Assembly: GCF_012910955.1 (NCBI RefSeq)
Contig: NZ_WTVQ01000014.1
Coordinates: forward strand, 47,754-111,753
Source: Aromatoleum diolicum
GTDB taxonomy: Bacteria; Pseudomonadota; Gammaproteobacteria; Burkholderiales; Rhodocyclaceae
Direction of reading: 5' to 3'
DNA: 64,000 nt
Part shown: piece after piece, positions 56,852-64,000 of the stretch
Position numbering within the stretch: position 1 is the first letter of the stretch
Layout of the letters: every line of letters starts with the position of its first letter
Translations under genes and position numbers: made by a program
The notes under the pieces: generated by a model
The model's input: only the letters and a program-made list of their open reading frames with translations
Databases searched by the model: none
Told to the model about the DNA's origin: nothing

Positions 56852-57793
56852 ATGGCTGCGATGTTCGTACGCGAATCACCTCTGCTCGGCGCCGTCGGAC
56901 ATGTGCCGCTGGTCGAGATCACGGCAATCCGGGCCTTGGCGCCAGCCTGCCGTCTGTTCGCGACCGTCGAGGGCTTAAATCCCGGCGGTTCGATCAAGGA
57001 CCGGCCGGTCGCGCGGATGTTGCTGAAGGCGATGCAGGCAGGGCACCTCGACGGCGGACGGCGGCTGCTCGACTCGTCCTCCGGCAATGCCGGAATCTCC
57101 TATGCACTGTTCGGTGCCGCGCTGGGCGTTCCGGTCACCCTCGTGGTGCCCGGCAACGCCAGCCGCGAACGCCTTGACCGCATCCGCGCCAGCGGAGCCG
57201 AACTGATCCTTACCGACCCGCTGGAAGGTTACGACTTCGCCATCGGGGAAGCACGCCGCCTCAGCCGCGAGCATCCCGACCGCTATTGGTACTGCGATCA
57301 GTATTCCAACCCGGAGAACTGGCGCGCACATTACGAAACCACCGGCGTCGCGCTGCTGCGAGGTATCACCTCGACGACCGGCCGACCGCCGGACGCCTTC
57401 GTTGCCGGGATCGGCACCGGCGGCACCTTGACCGGCGTCGGGCGTCGGCTGAAGGAGGCCCACCCGGAAACGCGGATTATCGCGGCGATCCCGGACGTCT
57501 TTCCGGGCATCGAAGGCCTGAAGCCGTTGGGGCAAGCGGGCGATCTGGTGCCGGCGATCCTCGACGAGCGGCTGATCGACCGCCGCGTGCCGGTGCGCAT
57601 GGAGGACGCGATTCCGATGTGCCACCTGCTCGCGCGAACGGGCCTGTTCGTCGGACCGTCGTCCGGCGCACTGGTCCATGCTGCGTGCCGCGTGGCGCTC
57701 GAGGACGGCCTGCGCTGCATCGCGACCGTACTGCCGGACACCGGCGAACGCTACGTCTCCACCGGGCTCTGGTCCGGGCACGACGGGCGATAA
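56852..57793 (+). CDS. cysM: Cysteine synthase CysM-type (PLP-dependent; thiocarboxylate- or sulfide-using)
   Basis: 313 residues of the fold-type II PLP family. The PLP lysine is Lys49 in NPGGSIKDRPV; SSSGNAGISYA is the substrate loop and GIGTGGTLTGVGR the phosphate-binding loop. Next to a CysO/E1/JAMM set, the M. tuberculosis model applies: O-phosphoserine plus carrier thiocarboxylate gives carrier-cysteine, then free cysteine. Whether this enzyme prefers O-phosphoserine or O-acetylserine cannot be read from the sequence. GGGAGAGGAC before the ATG gives a strong start. Confidence 0.9.
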   Translation: MAAMFVRESPLLGAVGHVPLVEITAIRALAPACRLFATVEGLNPGGSIKDRPVARMLLKAMQAGHLDGGRRLLDSSSGNAGISYALFGAALGVPVTLVVPGNASRERLDRIRASGAELILTDPLEGYDFAIGEARRLSREHPDRYWYCDQYSNPENWRAHYETTGVALLRGITSTTGRPPDAFVAGIGTGGTLTGVGRRLKEAHPETRIIAAIPDVFPGIEGLKPLGQAGDLVPAILDERLIDRRVPVRMEDAIPMCHLLARTGLFVGPSSGALVHAACRVALEDGLRCIATVLPDTGERYVSTGLWSGHDGR

Positions 57794-57839
57794 GACAACG
57801 GGAGAACGACAGGGAGACACGGATGAATGGAGGTGTGCC

Positions 57840-58499
57840 ATGGCATTACGATTAGGCGACGATGCACCGGACTTCACAGCCGAAACGACGCAGGGAACGA
57901 TCCGGTTCCATGAGTGGATCGGGGACGGATGGGCGATCCTGTTCTCGCATCCGAAGGACTTTACGCCCGTCTGCACGACAGAACTGGGCTACATGGCGGG
58001 ACTCGAGGCGAAGTTCGCAAAGCGCAACACCAAGATCATCGGCCTGAGCGTGGACAGCGTCAGCGACCACGAGCGCTGGTCGAAGGACATCGAGGAAACG
58101 CAGGGCCACCGGGTCAATTACCCGCTGATCGGCGACCCGGAGATGAGGATCGCCAAGCTGTACGACATGATCCATCCCAACGCCACCGGCAGCGCAGAGG
58201 AGCGCACGGCGCAGGACAACCTGACGGTGCGGTCGGTATTCGTCATCGGGCCGGACAAGAAGGTCAAGCTGATGCTCACCTATCCGATGAGCACCGGGCG
58301 AAACTTCGACGAGGTATTGCGCGTGCTCGACTCGATCCAGCTTACCGCCCGATACAAAGTCGCGACGCCGGTAAACTGGAAGGCCGGTGAGGACGTGATC
58401 ATTATCCCGGCGGTATCCGACGAAGAGGCGAAAACGCGCTTCCCGGGCGGATGGAAGGCCCCCAAACCCTACCTGCGTATCATCCCGCAGCCCAAGTAA
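57840..58499 (+). CDS. 1-Cys peroxiredoxin (Prx6/AhpC-TSA family)
   Basis: 219 residues. The peroxidatic cysteine is Cys45 in PKDFTPVCTTELG. The extended C-terminal domain with YPMSTGRNFDEVLRVLDSIQL and WKAGEDVIIIP is characteristic of the Prx6 group. No resolving cysteine is evident, so an external thiol such as glutathione or another reductant is needed. It lies 46 bases after the cysM-like gene and fits a thiol-metabolism unit. The ATG at 57840 gives MALRLGDDAPDF, the normal N terminus. Confidence 0.93.
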   Translation: MALRLGDDAPDFTAETTQGTIRFHEWIGDGWAILFSHPKDFTPVCTTELGYMAGLEAKFAKRNTKIIGLSVDSVSDHERWSKDIEETQGHRVNYPLIGDPEMRIAKLYDMIHPNATGSAEERTAQDNLTVRSVFVIGPDKKVKLMLTYPMSTGRNFDEVLRVLDSIQLTARYKVATPVNWKAGEDVIIIPAVSDEEAKTRFPGGWKAPKPYLRIIPQPK

Positions 58500-58507
58500 C
58501 GGACTTC

Positions 58508-58524
58508 GCGCCGCCTTGCGGCGC
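58508..58524 (+). terminator. Hairpin after the peroxiredoxin gene
   Basis: GCGCCGC and GCGGCGC form a perfect seven-base stem around CTT, nine bases after the stop codon. There is no following T run. It probably marks the 3' end of the thiol gene unit. Confidence 0.5.
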
Positions 58525-58621
58525 ATGTCCTCCGGGGACGCATCACGGACGGCCTTATTGCGGTGCAGCGGCAGAGTGCTATACCAATACAGATACCCTT
58601 CACATCGCAAAGGAGCCAATC

Positions 58622-59059
58622 ATGGCCACGAAGACATCGCCGCGCAAACACGCGCCGCGCGCGTCGCATGGTCCGTCCGACACCGGAAGCGCCCCGCAGT
58701 GGGCAATGGAAGACCTGGCCGCAGCCTGGATGGGGATACCGTGGATGAAGCTGTGGATGCAGGCATGGACCGCCTGGGCCGAACAATGGGGCGTGAACGC
58801 CGCCGCACTTCAGGGCAGCGGGGCGAGCGCCGAGGACCGGCGGCAGGCCGGGCTGACCTGGCTGCCGCAGCTCGAAACAACGGTCATTCCCTTGCGCCGC
58901 CGTGACGACCATCCCGGAACCGAGGCGTCGAAAGTCTCGCTTCGCGTCCGCGTACCCGCTCTTCCCTGGACCGCCGGGACGACCAATATCATCGCCATCG
59001 ACACCTTGATGCCGCGCCTCGTGGAGACGCCCGACGAGGCACCGCCGATTACCCATTGA
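58622..59059 (+). CDS. Small hypothetical protein, Trp-rich
   Basis: 145 residues; I do not recognise the family. The N-terminal 25 residues are basic and polar. A short segment with eight tryptophans follows (about 27-58, including AAAWMGIPWMKLWMQAWTAW), reading as an amphipathic or membrane-associated helix. The C-terminal half is polar with Arg/Pro. AAAGGAGCCAATC before the ATG is a good ribosome-binding site, and codon use looks like its neighbours, so it is probably expressed. The pattern loosely recalls polyhydroxyalkanoate-associated short proteins, but this is weak. Confidence 0.65.
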   Translation: MATKTSPRKHAPRASHGPSDTGSAPQWAMEDLAAAWMGIPWMKLWMQAWTAWAEQWGVNAAALQGSGASAEDRRQAGLTWLPQLETTVIPLRRRDDHPGTEASKVSLRVRVPALPWTAGTTNIIAIDTLMPRLVETPDEAPPITH

Positions 59060-59182
59060 TGGGCCCGGCGTTTGAGTCCCTGTCACTTCGGAGCGAGGCA
59101 CTCAAGAAACCATACACGCCCTCGTCATGCGGCTTTATCATGACATCCGCGATCCCGTCGCATGAACGGGGCTCGCTTTCGG

Positions 59183-59206
59183 CGCCAACGGACTAACCCG
59201 TTGGCG
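59183..59206. other. Strong inverted repeat upstream of lemA
   Basis: CGCCAACGG and CCGTTGGCG form a perfect nine-base-pair stem around ACTAAC, 33 bases before the lemA start codon. No T run follows. It may be an operator, a leader hairpin or the terminator of the preceding gene. Confidence 0.45.
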
Positions 59207-59238
59207 GTCTGGCGAATGCAATCGAGGGATGGACAATA

Positions 59239-59856
59239 ATGTTCGAGACGATCTTCCGCCGCTTTCCGGCCATCTTCGCCCTGATCGCAGCACTCGGCCT
59301 TGGCGGCTGCGGCTACAACGATTTCCAGCGGCTCGACGAGCAGAGCAAGGCAGCCTGGGCGGAGGTTCTAAACCAGTATCAGCGACGCGCCGACCTCATC
59401 CCCAACCTCGTCGCCACGGTCAAAGGCGAAGCCAATTTCGAGCAGGAAACGCTGACGAAGGTGATCGAGGCACGCTCGCGTGCAACCGCGATCCAGGTCA
59501 CGCCCGAGATGCTCAACGATCCGCAGGCGATGGAGCGTTTCCAGCAGGCGCAGAGCCAGCTCGGCGGCGCGCTGTCGCGCCTGCTTGCGGTCGCCGAGAA
59601 CTATCCCAACCTCAAGGCCAATCAGGCATTCCAGGACTTGCGTGTGCAACTCGAAGGGACCGAGAACCGCATCACCGTGGCCCGCAACGGGTTCATCAAG
59701 GCGGTGCAGGAATACAACGTGCTCGCCCGCAGCTTTCCGACGAATCTGACCGCGATGATCTTCAGCTACCAGCCCAAGGCCGGTTTCACGGTGACTAACG
59801 AGCAGGAGATTGCGCGACCGCCGACCGTCGAATTCGGCGGCACGCCGAAACGTTGA
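59239..59856 (+). CDS. lemA: LemA family lipoprotein
   Basis: 205 residues. A signal sequence with lipobox-like LGGC (Cys24) suggests a lipid anchor. The body has the LemA helical pattern: YNDFQRLDEQSKAAWAEVLNQYQRRADLIPNLVATVKG, with the key residues YNDF and RRADLIPNLV, then RLLAVAENYPNLKANQAFQDL and ENRITVARNGFIKAVQEYN. Function is poorly defined; LemA is very often next to TPM-domain proteins, as here. The three genes are closely spaced. Confidence 0.93.
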   Translation: MFETIFRRFPAIFALIAALGLGGCGYNDFQRLDEQSKAAWAEVLNQYQRRADLIPNLVATVKGEANFEQETLTKVIEARSRATAIQVTPEMLNDPQAMERFQQAQSQLGGALSRLLAVAENYPNLKANQAFQDLRVQLEGTENRITVARNGFIKAVQEYNVLARSFPTNLTAMIFSYQPKAGFTVTNEQEIARPPTVEFGGTPKR

Positions 59857-59901
59857 ACGCCCGCCGTGCCCCGCCCTGGTTTTCGGCATCCGCGTGATCG
59901 C

Positions 59902-60852
59902 ATGACGGCCGTGTCTCCGACCGCGCAGTCCGTGCAATGCCGGGCGCTGGCGTGCCCGACGCAGTTGCATGTGTGGTGGCTCCTGACGATGCTCGTGGTC
60001 GCACTGCTGGCGTGGCCGGCCCTCTCGCAGGCGCAGGAACTCCAGCCGGTACCGCAACTCACCGCCCGTGTCATCGACCAGACCGGCACGCTCGACGCCG
60101 GCCAGCAGCAGGCACTGGAAGCGAAACTGGCGACGTTCGAGAAGGAGCGCGGCAGTCAGATCGTCGTGCTGATCGTGCCGACAACCGCCCCGGAGGACAT
60201 CGCCGCCTACGCCTACCGGGTCGCCGCCGACTGGAAGATCGGCCGGCGCGAGGTCGGCGACGGGCTGCTGATGGTCGTCGCGAAGAACGACCGCCGAGTG
60301 CGCATCGAGGTCGCGCGCGCGCTCGAAGGCGCGGTGCCGGATCTCGCCGCGTTCCACATCATCGACCGGGCGATCACACCGGCCTTCCGCAAGGGGGATT
60401 TCGCCGGCGGCATCGACGCCGGCGTCGACGCGCTGATGGCACGCATCCGCGGCGAAAACCTGGCGCTCCCGGAACCGGAAGCGGACGGTCGTCGTGGCGC
60501 CTTCTCGCTGACGGACATCGCGGCGCTGATGTTCTTTGGCATACCCATCGTCGGCGGCGTGCTCGTCGCAGTCCTCGGCCGCAAGCTTGGCGCGCTCGCG
60601 ACCGGCGGCGCATTCGGCCTGCTCGCAAAGCTGCTGATCGGCAGTGCGCTGCTCGGAGTCCTCGCCGGCGTGCTCGCCGCCATCTTCGTGCTGGTGCTCG
60701 GCACCGGCAGTGGTGGCGGAGGCGGCCGTGGCGGCGGGCGCGGTGGCCCGATCATCTGGGGCGGCGGAGGCGGCGGTTTCGGTGGTGGAGGCGGTTTCGG
60801 CTCGGGCGGTGGCGGCAGTTTCGGCGGCGGCGGCGCCTCGGGGCGGTGGTGA
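59902..60852 (+). CDS. TPM-domain membrane protein with glycine-rich tail (YgcG-like)
   Basis: 316 residues. A hydrophobic signal/anchor segment (about 27-45) precedes a TPM domain (about 50-175) with VIDQTGTLDAGQQQALEAKLATFEKERGSQIVVL-type residues (key parts TGTLDAGQQQAL, GSQIVVLIVPTT, VGDGLLMVVAKNDRRVRIEVA). Two membrane segments follow (about 210-260), then a tail of about 45 residues that is mostly glycine. The domain order and its lemA neighbour match YgcG-type proteins, which act in membrane or cell-envelope stress. Confidence 0.9.
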   Translation: MTAVSPTAQSVQCRALACPTQLHVWWLLTMLVVALLAWPALSQAQELQPVPQLTARVIDQTGTLDAGQQQALEAKLATFEKERGSQIVVLIVPTTAPEDIAAYAYRVAADWKIGRREVGDGLLMVVAKNDRRVRIEVARALEGAVPDLAAFHIIDRAITPAFRKGDFAGGIDAGVDALMARIRGENLALPEPEADGRRGAFSLTDIAALMFFGIPIVGGVLVAVLGRKLGALATGGAFGLLAKLLIGSALLGVLAGVLAAIFVLVLGTGSGGGGGRGGGRGGPIIWGGGGGGFGGGGGFGSGGGGSFGGGGASGRW

Positions 60853-60880
60853 TCATGAACAGCCGAAACCGGAGCAGCCG

Positions 60881-61414
60881 ATGAACATCCTGACGCGCAT
60901 CGCACGCCACGTGTGGCTTGATGCCGGCGACGCGTACCGTGCGATCGGCACGGCCGCGCTGCAACGCCTCGAAGCACGGGTACGCGATAGCGAAGCCCGC
61001 CACACCGGCGAGATCTGCCTATGCGTCGAGGCGAGCCTGCCCCTGAGTTACCTGTGGCGCCACCTGCAAGGCACGCCGATCGACCAGATTGTGCGCGAAC
61101 GTGCCCTGGCGCAGTTCGGCAAACTGCGCGTGTGGGACACGGAATTGAACAACGGCGTGCTGATCTACCTGCAGCTGGCCGAACATCGCATCGAAATCGT
61201 CGACGATCGGGCGCTGGCGCGAAAGGTCGACGATGCGGACTGGCAACAGGTGCTCGCCGGCATTACGCCAGAGTTCCGCGCCGGCCGCCACGAAGAGGGC
61301 CTCGCCCGCGCCATCGACGCCGTCACCGCGGCGCTCGAACTTCATTTCCCGGCCACTGCCGGCGAGGTGCAGCAGCGGGAAAATCAACTCCCCAATCGTC
61401 CGACGGTGGGCTGA
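60881..61414 (+). CDS. Second TPM-domain protein (soluble)
   Basis: 177 residues, no signal peptide. The stretch RHTGEICLCVEASLPLSYLWR, then RERALAQFGKLRVWDTELNNGVLIYLQLAEHRIEIVDDRAL (key parts LCVEASLPL, RVWDTELNNGVLIYLQLAEHR-like residues) matches the TPM domain seen in the third gene of lemA-ygcG loci. It should stay in the cytoplasm or on the inner face of the membrane. The start at 60881 lies 28 bases after the previous stop. Confidence 0.85.
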   Translation: MNILTRIARHVWLDAGDAYRAIGTAALQRLEARVRDSEARHTGEICLCVEASLPLSYLWRHLQGTPIDQIVRERALAQFGKLRVWDTELNNGVLIYLQLAEHRIEIVDDRALARKVDDADWQQVLAGITPEFRAGRHEEGLARAIDAVTAALELHFPATAGEVQQRENQLPNRPTVG

Positions 61415-61470
61415 GTCCGGGGCGCCGCACTACCCCGCAACGCAACGCGACGGGAGGCGGGTTCGCGGCG

Positions 61471-61830
61471 TCATCCCCGCAGGGCCCGCCAGGCGACCAG
61501 CAGCCAGCCCGCGATCATCAGACCGCCGCCGACCGGGGTCACCATCCCCAGCCAGCGCCATCCGGAAAAGGCCATCGTGTACAGGCTGCCGGAAAATATC
61601 AGCGTACCCAGCACCAGCATGGCGACAGGCAGCCCGGGGCGCGCGAGCTTGCCTGCGCCCAGTCCCACCAGGCCGACGGCCTGCCACATCTGGTATTGCA
61701 CCGCGGTGTTCCACCAGGCCAGTTCGGTGGCACTCAGCACATTGCGCAGGCCATGGGCGCCGAAAGCGCCAAGGCCCACGCCGAGCGCGGCAAGAAGACT
61801 GCCGAGAAACAGAACGGTACGGTTCGTCAT
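61471..61830 (-). CDS. DUF423 (YwdK/YgdD) inner-membrane protein
   Basis: 119 residues with about four membrane helices. The N-terminal GSLLAALGVGLGAFGAHGL with the conserved GAFGAHGL motif and WNTAVQYQMWQAVGL are diagnostic of DUF423. Function is unknown. The ATG at 61830 was chosen because the first helix begins seven residues later; the longer frame to 61929 has a charged, unconserved extension. Confidence 0.9.
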   Translation of the reverse strand: MTNRTVLFLGSLLAALGVGLGAFGAHGLRNVLSATELAWWNTAVQYQMWQAVGLVGLGAGKLARPGLPVAMLVLGTLIFSGSLYTMAFSGWRWLGMVTPVGGGLMIAGWLLVAWRALRG

Positions 61831-62190
61831 GAATTCGGGATCGCTGAGTGGGTGACGGGATGGACGCCCGCGCGGCTTCGACCGGATCGCCAGTTGTGGG
61901 CCTTCGCGCAATAGTCGGGCATTGTGCAACGTCCCGCGATAGCGGACGACAAAACTGACAAAGTTGTAATCCGGAAGTCACTTTCCTGTCCGGGGCCTCC
62001 ATGCATCATCCGCCCCTGGCGTACCCGCGCCGGTGCTCGGCTATCGCCGTCTGCTGCGTTCGGCGGAACATCGCTTTGCCGTGCGATGGATGACGTGACA
62101 GTCCTTCCCGGCCCACGGTCCAAATCCCGAACGGTGCGTCCCCCGCCCTGCCGATACCCCTGTCGACAACGTATTTCGAAGGAGACCTGA
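61831..62190. promoter_or_regulatory. Divergent regulatory region between the DUF423 gene and the metal-efflux operon
   Basis: The 360 bases contain no supported gene. The main feature is a CusR/CopR-like box near 61956, described separately. The half close to 62190 carries CGAAGGAGACC just before the efflux gene ATG, a good ribosome-binding site. Confidence 0.55.
61956..61969. promoter_or_regulatory. CusR/CopR-type metal-response box
   Basis: TGACAAAGTTGTAA matches the inverted repeat TGACAA-N2-TTGTCA at 11 of 12 defined positions. Such boxes bind CusR/CopR/CzcR response regulators in front of metal-efflux genes. It lies about 220 bases before the efflux gene. The regulator gene is not in this window. 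Confidence 0.55.
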
Positions 62191-63411
62191 ATGCGCTGGA
62201 TTTTGCTGCTCGGGCTGGCCGCGTCCTGTTCCGCATCTGCCCAGCAGACAAATCCGGTCGCGATCGCGGACGGCCCTGCCGTGACGTTCCGGCACGCCGT
62301 CGATGTGGCCTGGCAGCGCAGCGCCGACGGCCATGCGGCGGACGCCCGGCGCGACGAAGCAGACGCACGACGCGATGCCGCCGCGAGCTGGATGCCGGAA
62401 CCGCCCAGCCTGACCCTGTCGCAACGCAATGACCGCTTCCACCGCAACGACGGCATGCGCGAGGTCGAAGCCGAGTTGGAGGTGCCGCTGTGGATGCCCG
62501 GCACCCGCGCCGCGGCCGCGGCGCTCGCAGACGCGGAAGGCGGCGCGCTGGAGGCAGATCTGACACTGGCCCGGCTGAAGCTCGCCGGAGAGGTGCGCGA
62601 AGCCGTGTGGTCGCTGCGCCTCGCGCAGAACGATCTGGAAGCGAACCGGCGCCGCGTCGCCGAGACCGAGGCGCTCGCTGCGGATGTGCAACGCCGCGTC
62701 GCCGCCGGCGACCTCGCCCGCATCGACGCCAACAGCGCACAGGGCGCAGTGCAGCAAGCCCGCGCCGCGCAGGCCGAAGCACAGACCCGGCTGCTGCGTG
62801 AACAACGGCTCTATACGGCGCTGACGGGCCTCTCCCAGCCGCCCGCTGATCAGGAAGCGGACGCTGCGGCAGCCGAACTCGACAATCATCCGGGCCTGAT
62901 CGGCAAGCGCCGTGCGGCCGAACTGGCGCGCGCCCGCCTGCACCAGGCCAGCACGGCGACTCGCGACGCCCCCGAACTGATCCTCGGCGTGACTCGCGAA
63001 CGTGGAGATTCCGCCGAACGCTATGCGAACACAACGACAATCGGCGTGCGCATCCCCTTTGGCACCGACGCGCGTAATCGCCCGCAGATCAGCGCCGCGA
63101 ATGCGCAACTGATCGCGGCCGAGGCCACCGCGGCAATCGAACGCGAACACCTCCTTGCGGGCCTCGACGCGGCGCGTGATGAACTAGAGCAGACCCGCCG
63201 CGTCGAGGCTTTTGCCGTCGAACGGGCGCGTCTCGCCGCCGACACCCGTCAGCTTCTCGCGAAGTCCTTCTCCCTCGGACAGATCGACCTGCCAAGCCGC
63301 CTGCGTGCCGAAAACGAACATTTCGACGCAGAACTGGCGCTCAGCCGCGCGCGCCTCGAAGCGGGTCGCGCTGCGTCCCGACTCCAACAAGCCTACGGAT
63401 TGCTGCCATGA
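62191..63411 (+). CDS. Outer-membrane efflux protein, TolC/CzcC family
   Basis: 406 residues. A signal peptide of about 17 residues (MRWILLLGLAASCSASA) precedes two repeated helical halves typical of outer-membrane factors, e.g. DEADARRDAAASWMPEPPSLTLSQRNDRF and the second-half APELILGVTRERGDSAERY-like segment (key parts PEPPSLTL, PELILGV, VGVRIPFGTDARNRP-like VRIPFGTDARNRPQ). The next gene overlaps it by four bases and has a His-rich start, so this is the CzcC-like component of a heavy-metal RND pump whose remaining genes lie beyond the window. Confidence 0.88.
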   Translation: MRWILLLGLAASCSASAQQTNPVAIADGPAVTFRHAVDVAWQRSADGHAADARRDEADARRDAAASWMPEPPSLTLSQRNDRFHRNDGMREVEAELEVPLWMPGTRAAAAALADAEGGALEADLTLARLKLAGEVREAVWSLRLAQNDLEANRRRVAETEALAADVQRRVAAGDLARIDANSAQGAVQQARAAQAEAQTRLLREQRLYTALTGLSQPPADQEADAAAAELDNHPGLIGKRRAAELARARLHQASTATRDAPELILGVTRERGDSAERYANTTTIGVRIPFGTDARNRPQISAANAQLIAAEATAAIEREHLLAGLDAARDELEQTRRVEAFAVERARLAADTRQLLAKSFSLGQIDLPSRLRAENEHFDAELALSRARLEAGRAASRLQQAYGLLP

Positions 63412-63974
63412 ATTCCCATCTTACGTCCGTCCCGCGACTGGCGCGCCGGTTGGCGCTGCTCCTGGCCGCCAGCCTGACCGTGCCCGCGGTCGCCGGACCG
63501 GGCCACGAGGGCGGCCACGATCACGACGAGGCCCCTGTGCTCGGCTCCGGTCCCGCACTACCACGCTTCGAGGCGCATTCCGACCTGTTCGAGGCGGTCG
63601 GCGTCGTGAACGGCGGCGAGCTATCGCTGACCCTCGACACCTACACGACGAATGAACCGGTCCCCGGTGCGCGGATCGAGCTCGAATCGGGGACTTTCAA
63701 GGCCCTCGGCGAGTTCCGCCCTGAACAGGGCAACTACCGTTTCGATGCCGGGCCCTTCGTCGCCCCGGGCAGCCATCCGGTCACGCTGACAGTCACCGCA
63801 GGCAACGACATCGACCTGCTCGCCGCCGATCTGATCGTGCCCGGCGAACACCCGGCCGCCGCCGAGATCGGCAAGATCGTCCCCGGCAGCCCGCTGCTGT
63901 GGGGCGCAGGCGGTCTCGTCGCGGGCCTCGCACTCGCCTTCGGCTTGCGCCGTCGCCGCAAGACAGCGGCCTGA
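63408..63974 (+). CDS. Periplasmic His-rich metal-efflux accessory protein (CzcB-N-like)
   Basis: 188 residues. A signal peptide (about 1-30) precedes a His/Asp/Glu cluster GHEGGHDHDE, likely metal binding. A beta-rich domain (about 45-150) with FEAHSDLFEAVGVVNGGELSLTLDTY (key parts EAHSDLFEAVGV, LTLDTYTTNEPVPGA) resembles the extra N-terminal domain of CzcB-type adaptors. A C-terminal membrane helix LLWGAGGLVAGLALAFGL and a basic end anchor it. As a separate protein it may deliver or sense metal for the pump. An ATG with an AGGA site begins at 63994, the probable next gene. Confidence 0.75.
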   Translation: MNSHLTSVPRLARRLALLLAASLTVPAVAGPGHEGGHDHDEAPVLGSGPALPRFEAHSDLFEAVGVVNGGELSLTLDTYTTNEPVPGARIELESGTFKALGEFRPEQGNYRFDAGPFVAPGSHPVTLTVTAGNDIDLLAADLIVPGEHPAAAEIGKIVPGSPLLWGAGGLVAGLALAFGLRRRRKTAA

Positions 63975-63993
63975 GCCCCCCAGGAATGCAAGA

Positions 63994-64000
63994 ATGAAGA
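63994..64000 (+). CDS. Start of a further efflux gene (cut by the window edge)
   Basis: ATGAAGA at the window end follows the preceding stop by 19 bases and has AGGA about eight bases upstream. By operon context the CzcB-type adaptor gene is expected here, but only two codons are visible. Confidence 0.35.

Overview
The window is a GC-rich bacterial chromosome segment. It most likely comes from a denitrifying, aromatics-degrading betaproteobacterium of the Rhodocyclales (Thauera / Aromatoleum / Azoarcus group). The strongest pointer is a complete anaerobic phenol cluster, phenylphosphate synthase followed by phenylphosphate carboxylase, with the gene order and subunit sizes described for Thauera aromatica. 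Hopanoid-type squalene genes, a phasin, minCDE and selenouridine genes fit the same group. No rRNA, tRNA, CRISPR array, insertion sequence or prophage was recognised.

Layout. 1-2.1 kb: end of a periplasmic binding protein coupled to a diguanylate cyclase. 2.2-5.2 kb: hpnC-hpnD-hpnE (squalene). 5.2-8.7 kb: ybbA-like ABC ATPase and divergent tesA, then divergent selD and mnmH. 8.7-14 kb (minus strand): an NtrC-type response regulator with its sensor kinase, a methyltransferase and gabD. 14.3-23.6 kb: a Pat-like acyltransferase, a sugar-phosphate mutarotase, tex, an ArsC/Spx-like protein, hslO lacking its zinc cysteines, and minCDE. 23.6-35.3 kb: a chemoreceptor with a sigma-28-like promoter, lysS, mnmC, a PAS kinase/NarL regulator pair downstream of a Fur-box-like site, a phasin, a phosphoribosyltransferase and an MFS transporter.

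34.8-51.4 kb is the phenol island. A DmpR/XylR-type activator is transcribed leftward. The intergenic region holds a perfect FNR-type box at the right distance for the activator promoter, two UAS-like repeats and a canonical sigma-54 promoter facing ppsA. Rightward follow ppsABC, ppcB-C-A-D, a third UbiD-like protein, UbiX, an archaeal-type CTP-dependent riboflavin kinase homologue, a Nudix hydrolase, a PaaK-type CoA ligase, a PPP-family phosphatase and an outer-membrane MetA-like channel, ending near a strong hairpin. Together they suggest phenol entry, activation to phenylphosphate, carboxylation to 4-hydroxybenzoate, perhaps CoA activation, and local production of the prenyl-FMN cofactor that UbiD enzymes need.

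51.7-58.5 kb looks like a sulfur/thiol island: a Kef-like antiporter, a YbdK-type glutamate ligase, a gamma-glutamyl hydrolase-like amidotransferase, a JAMM protease, a CysO-like ubiquitin-fold/rhodanese/E1 triple fusion, a CysM-like synthase and a 1-Cys peroxiredoxin. 58.6-64 kb: an orphan protein, LemA with two TPM-domain proteins, a DUF423 membrane protein, and the start of a CzcC-type metal-efflux operon behind a CusR-like box.

The two most promising points are the putative prenyl-FMN supply cassette (UbiX, riboflavin kinase, Nudix) and the fused sulfur-carrier/activating-enzyme protein beside its candidate processing protease. All assignments come from reading translated sequence and remembered family features; no database search was run.
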